Assembly (NCBI RefSeq): GCF_003122365.1
Contig: NZ_CP029254.1
Coordinates: 2,243,001-2,307,000, forward strand
Source: Streptomyces spongiicola
GTDB lineage: Bacteria; Actinomycetota; Actinomycetes; Streptomycetales; Streptomycetaceae
Direction: 5' to 3'
DNA: 64,000 bases
Under the pieces are notes generated by a model. That model searched no databases. It worked only from the letters and a program-made list of their open reading frames with translations, and was not told the DNA's origin. Made by a program: the position numbers and the translations under genes. Shown piece after piece: positions 47,512-56,228 of the stretch; positions within the stretch are counted from its first letter, which is position 1; every line of letters starts with the position of its first letter.

Positions 47512-47876
47512 TCGGCGCCGTCCCCCGGGCCGGCCGACGGGGCAGGCGCCGAAGCCTCCGGCGCGGGCCCGCGCCAGGAGCGCCGGAGTCCCCACGGCCG
47601 TACAGCGCTCCCCGGTGCCGCGTCGTGCGCTGCACAGCAGCGGGCACGGCGAGGGCCGCAGGCCCCCACACCGGCACCGGCACCGGCACCGGCACCGCAC
47701 GGTGCGGTGCGGTGCGGGTGCCGCCTCTCGGGTGCGTGCTCGGAAATCACCCAGTCCGGGGCCGGCCAGGGCGGGCCGGGGCAGGGCAGGACGGCGGAGC
47801 GGGCGGCACCCGTGCAGGCCGGGGGGCCGGGGGGCCGGGGGGCCGGGGGGCAGCACCCGGCCGGGCCCCGGGGCCG

Positions 47877-48854
47877 TCAGACCTTCTGGAAGACCATCCG
47901 CAGCGCGGTGTAGCGGCGCTCGCGCAGGAACTTCAGCGCGGTGCGCTGCTCCCTGACGATGTCGGCGACCGCGTCCTCGCCGATGAGTTCCGCGCCTCTG
48001 GCCCGGTTGGCCTGCGCCCGCTCGAGCCAGGTCGCCACGGTCTTCACGCCGTCGTCGGGATCGCTGCGCACCTCCGGGATCCGGAACAGCCCGCGGGCCG
48101 CCTCGGTGAGCTCACTCCGGGTCGGGAGGAACACCTCGGGGAAGACCTTGCGCGAGGCGTGCATGCCCTCGCGGAGGTTGCCGAAGCCGTCCCGGACGTC
48201 CCGCAGGGCCGTGCGGACCCTGGCGCGCCCGTGCACGTCGCGCCCGGCGGGCCGACGCGGCGGGAGGGCCAGTGACGTGAACCATCCACCGCTGTTCCAG
48301 GCGTTGGCCTGGAGGGAGATGCGCCCGCCGGGACGCAGCCAGGTGTGGCAGCGCTCGAAGAACATGCGGTAGCTGGCGACCCGCTTGCGCCGCAGCATGG
48401 TGGTGCCCGCGAAGTGCTCGATCGCCTCGATCGCGATGATGGCGTCGTACGGGGCGTCCGGCTCGTGGTCGAACCAGTTCTCGGCCAGGATCTCGCAGTT
48501 GGGCCAGCCCTGCTGGCGGATCCATGCCGCCTGGCCCGGACTCATCGTGAGCCCGACGGCATGGCCCACACCGTGGTTCTCCACCAGACGCTGCATGAGG
48601 CTGCCCCAGCCGCAGCCGACGTCGAGCACCCGGCCGGCGCCCGTCGCCCGCGCGGCCTCGGCGTGGTGGTCCAGCTTGCGGATCTGCGCCGATTCGAGTG
48701 TGTCGCCGTCCTCCCACATGGCGTAGGAGTAGACGAGTTCGGGGCCGAGGGTCAGCCGGTAGAACTCGCCCAGGAAGTCGTACTGGTGAACGATCGCCTC
48801 GGATGACGTGCCCTTGTACGCGGACGTTCTTCTCGACCCGGTCAACGCGATCAC
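47877..48854 (-). CDS. SAM-dependent methyltransferase, cyclopropane-fatty-acid-synthase-like
   Basis: 325 residues, starting with GTG. The SAM-binding motif I is VLDVGCGWGSLMQRLVEN, the strongly conserved form in CFA/mycolic acid cyclopropane synthases. The N-terminal stretch (YDFLGEFYRLTLGPELVYS) also matches that family, as does AIEAIEHFAG. It lacks the extra N-terminal domain of full CFA synthases. Likely substrates are lipids or an isoprenoid/polyketide, unresolved. It stands alone, leftward. Confidence 0.85.
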   Translation of the reverse strand: MIALTGSRRTSAYKGTSSEAIVHQYDFLGEFYRLTLGPELVYSYAMWEDGDTLESAQIRKLDHHAEAARATGAGRVLDVGCGWGSLMQRLVENHGVGHAVGLTMSPGQAAWIRQQGWPNCEILAENWFDHEPDAPYDAIIAIEAIEHFAGTTMLRRKRVASYRMFFERCHTWLRPGGRISLQANAWNSGGWFTSLALPPRRPAGRDVHGRARVRTALRDVRDGFGNLREGMHASRKVFPEVFLPTRSELTEAARGLFRIPEVRSDPDDGVKTVATWLERAQANRARGAELIGEDAVADIVREQRTALKFLRERRYTALRMVFQKV

Positions 48855-49296
48855 CTGCCTGTCGATTCGGTGCGGGTTTCCGACGGCCGCGGGCGGGCCG
48901 GATCGGGAACGGCGGCAGCCGTTCGGGGGAGGTGTGCACGCAAGACGGCTCCCGGACGCGGCGGTTCTGGCCGACGGCGGGGGCTCCGCCCGGCCGTCGG
49001 GCCCACCGGCGACCCGGCCCGCGTTTCGCGGAACGCACCTTCGATCACCCTAACCGTGTGCGGTCGAACCGGCACGCTGAGCAAGACCCGGAGTCGCCGG
49101 ACGGCGAACGCCGGACGCCGGACGCCGGACGGCGAACGCCGGACGCCGGACGCCGGACAGCCGGACAGCCGCAGCGGCGGACGGCCCGGCGGCGGTGCCG
49201 GACCGGCCCACCGACACAGGGCTCCTCACCCGTCCGGCCGATCCGATTCGCCGATACGCCGATACGCTGTACAGGAGTCGCGGCAGGAGAGCAGCG
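48855..49296. other. Divergent intergenic region with 28-bp repeat
   Basis: 442 bp between the leftward methyltransferase and the rightward dehydrogenase; no gene is supported. Two tandem copies of a roughly 28-bp unit built on CCGGACGGCGAACG lie at about 49096-49152. Near 49246-49270 GCCGATACGCCGATACGCTGTACAG repeats GCCGATAC and could hold the dehydrogenase promoter. Confidence 0.5.
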
Positions 49297-50319
49297 ATGA
49301 CGGCACTTCCGAGTTCCGGCACGACACACGCCTGGGTGGTCGGGCGCCCCGCACCGATCGCCTCGGGGCCGCTGCGCCCGGTCGAGCGGGCGATTCCCGA
49401 ACCGGGTCCGTACGAGTTGCTGCTGGGCGTGCGCGCGTGCGGCGTCTGCCGGACCGATCTGCATCTCGCGGAGGGCGACCTGCCGCCCCGCCGGCCGGGC
49501 TGCACCCCGGGTCACGAGATCGTCGGCGAGGTGCTGGAGGCGGGAGCGCTCGCCGACGGGTTCGCGGCCGGTGACCGGGTGGGCGCCGCCTGGCTGGCGG
49601 GTACCTGTGGGCGGTGCCGCTGGTGCCGGTCGGGGCGGGAGAACCTGTGCCCGGCCTCGCGCTACACCGGCTGGGACGTCCACGGGGGCTTCGCCGGGCA
49701 CACGCTCGTGGACGCGCGGTACGTGTACCGGTTGCCGGAGGGTCTGCCGGACGAGGACGCCGCCCCGCTGCTGTGCGCCGGCATCATCGGCTACCGGGCC
49801 CTGGAGCGCGCCGAACCGCCCCGGGGCGGGCGCCTCGGCTTGTACGGCTTCGGCGCCTCCGCTCATCTGACCGCCCAGCTCGCCGTCGCCCGGGGCGCCG
49901 AGGTCCATGTCGTCACCCGCTCGCCCGCGGCGCGGCGGCTTGCGCTGGAACTGGGCGCCGCGTCCGCCCGGCCGGACGCCCCTCCACGCCTCCTGGACTC
50001 GGCGATCCTGTTCGCCCCTGCCGGAAGCCTGGTACCGAAGGCCCTCGAGGCCCTGGACCGGGGCGGGACGCTGGCGATCGCCGGCATCCACCTGACCGAC
50101 GTGCCGCCGCTCGGCTACGAGCGGCACCTGTTCCAGGAGCGCACGATGCGCAGCGTCGCGGCCAACACCCGTGAGGACGGCCGCGCCTACCTGGCCGAGG
50201 CCGCACTGCTGCGGCCCACCGTACGGGCGGTGCCGTACTCCATGCGGGACGCCGACCGGGCACTGGCGGATCTGGCGGCCGGGAAGGTCACCGGTGTGGC
50301 CGTGCTCCTACCGCCGTGA
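49297..50319 (+). CDS. Zinc-dependent alcohol dehydrogenase
   Basis: 340 residues. MDR-family zinc enzyme: catalytic zinc region [15 protein letters not shown] and GHEIVGEV, and the structural zinc cluster [15 protein letters not shown]. The cofactor loop ([12 protein letters not shown]) is GFGASA rather than the common GxGGxG. AGGAGA lies about 7 bases before the ATG; earlier in-frame starts lack support. Substrate unknown. Members of this group act on short alcohols or aldehydes. The next gene, a thioredoxin-reductase-like flavoprotein, begins 191 bp later. Confidence 0.88.
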   Translation: MTALPSSGTTHAWVVGRPAPIASGPLRPVERAIPEPGPYELLLGVRACGVCRTDLHLAEGDLPPRRPGCTPGHEIVGEVLEAGALADGFAAGDRVGAAWLAGTCGRCRWCRSGRENLCPASRYTGWDVHGGFAGHTLVDARYVYRLPEGLPDEDAAPLLCAGIIGYRALERAEPPRGGRLGLYGFGASAHLTAQLAVARGAEVHVVTRSPAARRLALELGAASARPDAPPRLLDSAILFAPAGSLVPKALEALDRGGTLAIAGIHLTDVPPLGYERHLFQERTMRSVAANTREDGRAYLAEAALLRPTVRAVPYSMRDADRALADLAAGKVTGVAVLLPP

Positions 50320-50418
50320 GCCCGGGTCCGGACCCGGGCGCCGCACCCGGACGGCGGCCCCGGACGGCGAACCGCGAACCGCGAACGGTGGACGGTGGAC
50401 GGTGGACGGTGGACGTGT

Positions 50419-50433
50419 TTGCCGAATCGGCAA
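50419..50433. promoter_or_regulatory. Palindromic operator candidate before the flavoprotein gene
   Basis: A perfect 7-1-7 inverted repeat TTGCCGA-A-TCGGCAA, followed 8 bp later by another TTGCCAA half-site (about 50440-50446). It is preceded by four copies of GGTGGAC (about 50387-50414). The location, about 80-100 bp before the start codon, suits a repressor or redox regulator site. Confidence 0.45.
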
Positions 50434-50510
50434 GGAACATTGCCAATCTGCTCGGGCAGGGCACAGGGTGGAGCCATGGACGAGGCGAACGGACGGAACG
50501 GGATGAACCC

Positions 50511-51629
50511 ATGGACGGGATGAACCCCGTGTTCGGAGCGGGCACGGTACACGGGACGGGCGAGCGGGACCTCGCCGAACCGGACGTCGTGGTGGTGGGG
50601 GGCGGCGCCGCCGGGCTGTCCGCCGCGCTGACGCTGGCCCGGGCCAGGAGAACCGTGCTGGTGATCGACTCCGGCGAGCCGCGCAACGCCCCCGCGACCG
50701 GCGTCCATGGTCTGCTGGGCCGGGAGGGGATGCCGCCCGGAGAGCTGGTGCGGACCGGGCGCGAGGAGGTCAGCCGGTACGGCGGGCTGATCGTGCCGGA
50801 CACGGTGACGGGCACCCGCCGGGACGGCGGCCGCATCGTCGTGGAGACCGCGGGCGGCCGCAGTCACCGGGCGCGGCACCTGCTGGTGGCCTCCGGCCTG
50901 GTCGACGAGCTTCCCGCCGTTCCCGGACTGCGCGAGCGCTGGGGCCGCGATGTGCTGCACTGCCCGTACTGCCACGGCTGGGAGGTACGGGACGAACCGG
51001 TCGGGGTACTCGCGAGCGGCCCCAAGGCGGTGCACCAGGCGCTGCTGTTCCGGCAGTGGACGCCCTACGTGACCCTCCTCCTGCACACGGCGGACGACCC
51101 GGACGAGGAGCAGTGGGAGCAGCTCGCGGCCCGAGGTGTCGCCGTGGTCGACGGTGAGGTGACCGGACTCTCGGTCGAGGACGACCGGCTGAGCGGGGTG
51201 CGCCTGGCGTCGGGCCGGCGGGTGCCGCTGAGGGCCCTCGCCGTGGCCCCGCGCTTCCTGGCGCGCGGGGACGTGCTGTCCGGGCTCGGCGTGAAGACCG
51301 TCGAACACCCCATGGGCGTGGGCCGTTACGTGGAGGCCGGCGCGCAGGGGGCGACGGGGGTGGAGGGGGTGTGGGTGGCGGGCAACGTCGCCGACCTCAT
51401 GGCGAGCGTGGCCGTGGCGGCGGCGTCCGGCACCCAGGCGGCCATGGCGATCAACGCGGAACTCGTGGCAGCCGACACCGCCGCCGCGGTGTGGGCGGGC
51501 CGTTCGGCGGCCCGCGCACCCCGGGTGTTCGCCGCGCCCGCGGAGTCGGCGGTCGGCGAGCGGGTGCTCGGGGAACGCCGTCACGGGCTCGAGTCCCTGA
51601 TCGGCGGCGGAGGCGGCCGGGCGGGGTGA
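50511..51629 (+). CDS. Thioredoxin-reductase-like FAD/NAD(P) oxidoreductase
   Basis: About 372 residues. N-terminal FAD motif VVVVGGGAAGLSAALTLARA, and a redox CPYC in LHCPYCHGWEV in the NAD-binding domain where thioredoxin reductases have CxxC. C-terminal FAD motif is GVEGVWVAGNVAD. Two in-frame ATGs (50511, 50520) are possible. A 15-codon frame starting at 50476 ends in a TGA that overlaps the second ATG, which could couple translation. The 3' end overlaps the convergent phosphatase gene by 49 bp. Confidence 0.85.
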   Translation: MDGMNPVFGAGTVHGTGERDLAEPDVVVVGGGAAGLSAALTLARARRTVLVIDSGEPRNAPATGVHGLLGREGMPPGELVRTGREEVSRYGGLIVPDTVTGTRRDGGRIVVETAGGRSHRARHLLVASGLVDELPAVPGLRERWGRDVLHCPYCHGWEVRDEPVGVLASGPKAVHQALLFRQWTPYVTLLLHTADDPDEEQWEQLAARGVAVVDGEVTGLSVEDDRLSGVRLASGRRVPLRALAVAPRFLARGDVLSGLGVKTVEHPMGVGRYVEAGAQGATGVEGVWVAGNVADLMASVAVAAASGTQAAMAINAELVAADTAAAVWAGRSAARAPRVFAAPAESAVGERVLGERRHGLESLIGGGGGRAG

Positions 51630-54328
51630 GAAGCGTTGCGGCGGTCGGAGACGAGCCCGGCGCACAGCACCGGGGCCCGTCGGGAAGCGGCCGGAACGGG
51701 TCCCTCCGCACGGCCGGCCGGGTCGCCCGTCGCGGGGCGGGAGCGGCAGGAGTGGGAGGCGGGTACGTGGGTGGTGCGGGAGGCGGGTGTGTGGGAGACG
51801 GGTGTGTGGGAGGCGCGGGAGGTGTGGGAGGCGCGGGAGCGGGAGGAGACCGGAAGGACCTGCTCCGTCCAGACGGCCTTGCCGTCCTGGCCGTACCTGG
51901 TGCCCCAGCGCTGGACGAGCTGGGCGATGATGAACAGCCCGCGCCCGCCCTCGTCGTCGTCGGCGCTGTGCCGCAGACGGGGTGCGGTGTGGCCGGCGTC
52001 CGCGACCTCGCACACCAGGGTCCGGTCGTGGATGAGCCGCAGGTGCAGCAGCCCTCCGGCGTACCGGACCGCGTTGGTGACGAGTTCGCTGGCGATCAGC
52101 TCGGTGGTGAGGACCAGTTCGTCCAGCCCCCAGTCGCGCAGCCGGGCGGCCACGAGCCGGCGGGCTCGGCCGGCGGCGACCGGCTCCGCCGGCAGGCTCC
52201 AGACGGCCACCCTGCGGTCGTCCAGCTCCCTGGTCCGTACCAGTAGCAACGCGGTGTCGTCGCTGGTCGTGCCGTCGGGCAGCAGCTCGGACACGGCCCG
52301 GTCGCACAGGTCCTCCAGCGAGTCCGCGCCTTCGGCCAGTACCCGTGCCAGGGTGTCCAGCCCCTTGTCGATGTCCTGGTCCCGGGCCTCGACGAGGCCG
52401 TCCGTGAAGAGCGCGAGCAGACTGCCGACGGGCAGTTCGACGTCGAGGCACTCGAAGGGCAGGCCGCCGAGCCCCAGCGGCGGCCCGGCCGGCAGGTCGG
52501 GGAATGCGACGCGTCCACCGGGCTCCACGACCGCCGGGGGAAGATGCCCGGCGCGCGCCATGGTGCAGCGCCTCGACACGGGGTCGTAGACGGCGTACAG
52601 GCAGGTCGCTCCGGCCGCGACGTCGTCGTCGCCGGTGAGCGTCCCGAGGGCGTCGGCGCTGTCCTGGGCGGACTGCCCGACGAGGTCGTCGAGCCGCTTG
52701 AGGAGTTCGTCGGGCGGCAGGTCCAGGGGCGCCAGCGCGCGCACCGTGGTGCGCAGCCGGCCCATGGTGGCCGCCGCGTGCAGGCCGTGCCCGACCACGT
52801 CGCCGACGACCAGTCCGACCCGCGCACCGGACAGCGGGATGACGTCGAACCAGTCCCCGCCGACCCCGCTGAGGTCGTCCGTGGGCAGGTATCGACAGGC
52901 CAGTTCCACGGCCGAGCCGGCCGGCAGGTGCTGCGGCAGGAGCTGCCGTTGGAGTGCCAGTGCGGACTCCCTCTCCCGGGTGTAGCGGCGGGCGTTGTCG
53001 ACGGACACCGCGGCGCGGGCGACGAGTTCGTCCGCCACGGCCACCGCGCCGTGGTCGAAGAAGCCCCGCAGGCCGTCGCGCACGAACGTGGCGATCCCCA
53101 GCACGCCGCCCCCGGCGCGCAGCGGCACGACCAGGGTGCCGTCGTCCAGCACGAGCCCGCCGGAGGCGAGGCTGCGGTGCTGCGGCGAGCCCTCGGCGTA
53201 GGCGACCGGCAGCGGGCGGAGCCGGCCCGCGCCGATGCCCCCGTCCGGCCCGGTGCCCCCGTCCGGCCCGGTGCCGTCCGCGCTCCCGGGGGCCTGGGCA
53301 GCCGCGGCGCCGGAGGACGCGGCACGGAGCAGTTCCGCCGTCCCCCGGCCCGTGCCGCCCGGTACCTCGCCCGCCAGTACGGCCGGGGCCAGGTCCACGT
53401 CGACGCGGTCGGCGAAATCCGGCACGGCAACCGCGGCGAGTTCGCCGGCCGTGACGAGCACGTCCAGTGTCGTACCGACGGTGCGGCCCGCCTCGACGAG
53501 AAGGCTCACCTGGCGCTGCGCCTCGTAGCGGTCGGAGATGTCGAAGGCGTCCTCGCACACGCCGAGGACACGGCCGCCGGCGTCCTGCAGGCGGTAGTAC
53601 GAGCAGGACCACACGTGTTCCCTGCCCGGGTCGCTGGGCTGCTCCGCGCGGAAGTGCAGATCGAGGAACGGCTCGCCGGTGTCGAGCACCCGGTGCATGA
53701 CGGCGTGGAGCGTCTCCGGGTAGCCCGGGGTCACGAACCCGCCCCTGGGGTAGAGCTCCTGGGCCGGCTCGCCGCGGGTCTGGGCGAGCGGGCGCCCGAT
53801 CTCCCGCTCCGAGGCGGCGTTGCACCAGACGAGGCGGAGGCCGGTGTCGTAGATCGCGAAGCCCAGGGGCGACTCGGTGGCCAGTCCCTGGAGCATGGCG
53901 AGGCGGGACTCCCACTCCCGCAGCCGGTCCCGGTCGGCCGCCACGACGACGCGCTCCGCCCGCCCCGTCCCGGAGAGCGGGCAGACCGCGGTGGCGAGCT
54001 GCATCCGGTGGCCGTCGCGGTGGACCGCGGTGTGCACACGATGCTCGGGGAAGGGCGGGACCAGGGGGCCGCCGGCCGCGTCGGCGGCCCGGCCGGCTGC
54101 CGCCCGGGGGTCCGGTGCGGCGCCGGGCGCGGGAGCCCCGCCGGGCGCCAGGAACACGGCGACGGGACGCCCGATGATCTCGTCCGTCCGGTAGCCGAGG
54201 AGTTCCTGCGCCGCGGGGCTCCAGCCGATGACGGCGTCGTGCTCGTCGAGCACGAACGTGGCGGCGCTCGTGACGTCGAGCGGCCCGCGGAAGTCGGCGC
54301 CCTCGGTCGCCCTTCTCGCGTTGTCCAT
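51581..54328 (-). CDS. PAS-PAS-GAF-SpoIIE phosphatase with HATPase domain
   Basis: 915 residues, cytoplasmic. Domains in order: PAS (about 15-80, FVLDEHDAVIGWSPAAQELL), second PAS (about 145-240), GAF (about 260-430), SpoIIE/PP2C phosphatase (about 460-680, with GGDWFD and FTDGLVEARD), and a HATPase_c anti-sigma kinase-like domain (about 710-815, ELVTNAVRYAGG). The last 95 residues are a repetitive Ser-His-Thr-rich tail (51740-51860) of doubtful function. Such proteins tune stress and development sigma factors by controlling anti-anti-sigma phosphorylation. ATG at 54328 is the chosen start. Confidence 0.9.
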   Translation of the reverse strand: MDNARRATEGADFRGPLDVTSAATFVLDEHDAVIGWSPAAQELLGYRTDEIIGRPVAVFLAPGGAPAPGAAPDPRAAAGRAADAAGGPLVPPFPEHRVHTAVHRDGHRMQLATAVCPLSGTGRAERVVVAADRDRLREWESRLAMLQGLATESPLGFAIYDTGLRLVWCNAASEREIGRPLAQTRGEPAQELYPRGGFVTPGYPETLHAVMHRVLDTGEPFLDLHFRAEQPSDPGREHVWSCSYYRLQDAGGRVLGVCEDAFDISDRYEAQRQVSLLVEAGRTVGTTLDVLVTAGELAAVAVPDFADRVDVDLAPAVLAGEVPGGTGRGTAELLRAASSGAAAAQAPGSADGTGPDGGTGPDGGIGAGRLRPLPVAYAEGSPQHRSLASGGLVLDDGTLVVPLRAGGGVLGIATFVRDGLRGFFDHGAVAVADELVARAAVSVDNARRYTRERESALALQRQLLPQHLPAGSAVELACRYLPTDDLSGVGGDWFDVIPLSGARVGLVVGDVVGHGLHAAATMGRLRTTVRALAPLDLPPDELLKRLDDLVGQSAQDSADALGTLTGDDDVAAGATCLYAVYDPVSRRCTMARAGHLPPAVVEPGGRVAFPDLPAGPPLGLGGLPFECLDVELPVGSLLALFTDGLVEARDQDIDKGLDTLARVLAEGADSLEDLCDRAVSELLPDGTTSDDTALLLVRTRELDDRRVAVWSLPAEPVAAGRARRLVAARLRDWGLDELVLTTELIASELVTNAVRYAGGLLHLRLIHDRTLVCEVADAGHTAPRLRHSADDDEGGRGLFIIAQLVQRWGTRYGQDGKAVWTEQVLPVSSRSRASHTSRASHTPVSHTPASRTTHVPASHSCRSRPATGDPAGRAEGPVPAASRRAPVLCAGLVSDRRNASHPARPPPPPIRDSSP

Positions 54329-54548
54329 GACGCCCTCACCGGCCGGTTTCGTCAGGTCCAGAATCCGCCTTGCGCTGACCCTGCGCAACCGACCGGACCG
54401 GATGGGCGGCCGTCGCCGCCACGGGAGCGTGCCGCACACGCGACCGGGTGAGCGGGGCGGCGGCGCGCTCCGCTCCCGGCGCGGACACCCGCCCGGCCGG
54501 AGGGGTCTGGTGTGACCCCGCGCGAGCGCGGATGACAGCATGGACCCC

Positions 54549-55046
54549 ATGAGTAACGACGTTTTCTTCGACATCACCATCGACGACGAGCCCGCCGGGC
54601 GGATCGTCTTCACACTGTTCGACGACGTGGTCCCCAAGACCGCGCGGAACTTCCGCGAGCTGGCCACCGGTGCGCACGGCTTCGGGTACGAGGGCTCCGG
54701 CTTCCACCGCGTCATCCCCGACTTCATGCTCCAGGGCGGCGACTTCACGGCCGGTAACGGCACGGGCGGCAAGAGCATCTACGGCGAGAAGTTCGCCGAC
54801 GAGAACTTCCAGATCAAGCACACCAAGCCCGGCCAGCTGTCCATGGCCAACGCGGGCCCGAACACCAACGGCTCGCAGTTCTTCATCACGACCATCGTCA
54901 CCGACTGGCTGGACAACAAGCACGTCGTGTTCGGCGAGGTCGTCGAGGGCATGGACATCGTGAAGCGGATCGAGTCGCTGGGTTCGCGCAGCGGCGCCAC
55001 CAAGGCGAGGATCAGCATCGCCAAGTCGGGCGTCGTCGGGGGCTGA
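54549..55046 (+). CDS. Cyclophilin-type peptidyl-prolyl cis-trans isomerase
   Basis: 165 residues, the standard single-domain size, cytoplasmic. Conserved [15 protein letters not shown] (active-site Arg and Phe), [15 protein letters not shown] and the Trp/Leu of the cyclosporin site ([14 protein letters not shown]). Catalyses proline isomerisation in protein folding. ATG at 54549 aligns with known actinobacterial cyclophilin starts; another ATG at 54540 is in frame. No strong ribosome-binding site precedes either. Confidence 0.96.
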   Translation: MSNDVFFDITIDDEPAGRIVFTLFDDVVPKTARNFRELATGAHGFGYEGSGFHRVIPDFMLQGGDFTAGNGTGGKSIYGEKFADENFQIKHTKPGQLSMANAGPNTNGSQFFITTIVTDWLDNKHVVFGEVVEGMDIVKRIESLGSRSGATKARISIAKSGVVGG

Positions 55047-55475
55047 CCCCGGCGGCTGCCGCCCCGGCCCCGGCAGAGGTCCACGACCCACCGGGGCGGG
55101 GCGCGGCGCTCCTCTCCCGCAGGCCAGGTCGGCGAGCGGCGACCCCCGCCCAGCACCGGCGTCACCAGGGCCGCCGTGACCGGCACCGGCGTCACCAGCA
55201 CCACCGTCACCAGGGCCGGGGTCACCAGCACCACCGTGACCAGGGCCGCTGAAGCCCGGCCGGCGAACGCCCGCCCCGCCCAGCGCCGCCGGTCCTCGGC
55301 CGGCGAACGCCCGCCCGCGTCCTCCGCGGCCGAGGGCCCGGCCCGCGCCGGTCGAACGCCCAGGACACGCGTACCCGGCGGCACTGCGGCACTGCGGCCC
55401 GGCGGCTGCCGTTCCGCCGCCCGGCCGGGACCTGCGGGGATACTGTGGTGGCGGCGGTTGCCGGGAAGGACGGCC
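55047..55475. other. Intergenic region with 30-bp repeat upstream of lutA
   Basis: 429 bp without a gene. It contains two adjacent copies of a 30-bp unit starting GTCACCAGCACCACCG (55191-55220, 55221-55250) and two copies of CGGCCGGCGAACGCCCGCC (about 55258, 55299). Promoter and any operator for lutABC must lie here or in the proximal part; I see no clear palindrome. Confidence 0.5.
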
Positions 55476-56228
55476 ATGCGGGTAGCCCTCTTCGTCACAT
55501 GCGTCAACGACACGCTCTTCCCTCGCACCGGCCGGGCCGTCGTCCGGCTCCTGGAACGCCTTGGCGTGGAGGTGGACTTCCCGCCCGCGCAGACGTGTTG
55601 CGGGCAACCGCAGTACAACAGCGGCTACCGGCACCAGGCGGAGCCCCTGGTACGCCGCCACGCCGCCGCCTTCGACGGCTACGACCACGTCGTCACGCCG
55701 TCCGCCTCGTGCGCGGCGATGGTCCGTGACAACCATCCGAGGATCGGTGCCAGGGCCGCCGCCGAAGGGCGCGGCCGGGCACTCGCCGATGCGGCGGCGG
55801 CCTCGCTCCCGCGCACGTACGAACTGACGGAGTTCCTGGTCGACGTGCTCGGGGTGACGGACGTCGGGGCGTACTACCCGCACACCGTCACCTACCATCC
55901 GACGTGCCACGGCCTTCGGGTGCTCGGGCTCGGCGACCGGCCGCGGCGGCTGCTGGAGCACGTCGGCGGGCTGGTGCTCAGGGAACTCGAAGGCGCCGAG
56001 GAGTGCTGCGGATTCGGCGGGACCTTCGCGGTGAGGAACGCCGCCGTGTCGGCCGCCATGGGAGCGGACAAGGCACGCCGCATCCGCGCCACCGGCGCCG
56101 GGGCGGTGTGCATGGTCGACAACTCGTGTCTGATGCACATCGGCGGCACCCTCGCCCGGCTCGGCTCGCCGGTGCGGCCCGTCCACATCGCCGAGATCCT
56201 GGCAAGCACGGAGGAGGACGTCCGTTGA
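55476..56228 (+). CDS. lutA: L-lactate utilisation protein LutA, Fe-S oxidoreductase
   Basis: 250 residues with two CCG domains. Cys motifs include CCGQPQYNSGY (about 42-52) and EECCGFGGTFAV in the second half, as in LutA/GlpC/HdrD-type electron-transfer proteins. GGGAAGGA lies just upstream of the ATG. Its stop overlaps the TTG start of lutB. LutABC oxidises L-lactate to pyruvate. Confidence 0.94.
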   Translation: MRVALFVTCVNDTLFPRTGRAVVRLLERLGVEVDFPPAQTCCGQPQYNSGYRHQAEPLVRRHAAAFDGYDHVVTPSASCAAMVRDNHPRIGARAAAEGRGRALADAAAASLPRTYELTEFLVDVLGVTDVGAYYPHTVTYHPTCHGLRVLGLGDRPRRLLEHVGGLVLRELEGAEECCGFGGTFAVRNAAVSAAMGADKARRIRATGAGAVCMVDNSCLMHIGGTLARLGSPVRPVHIAEILASTEEDVR

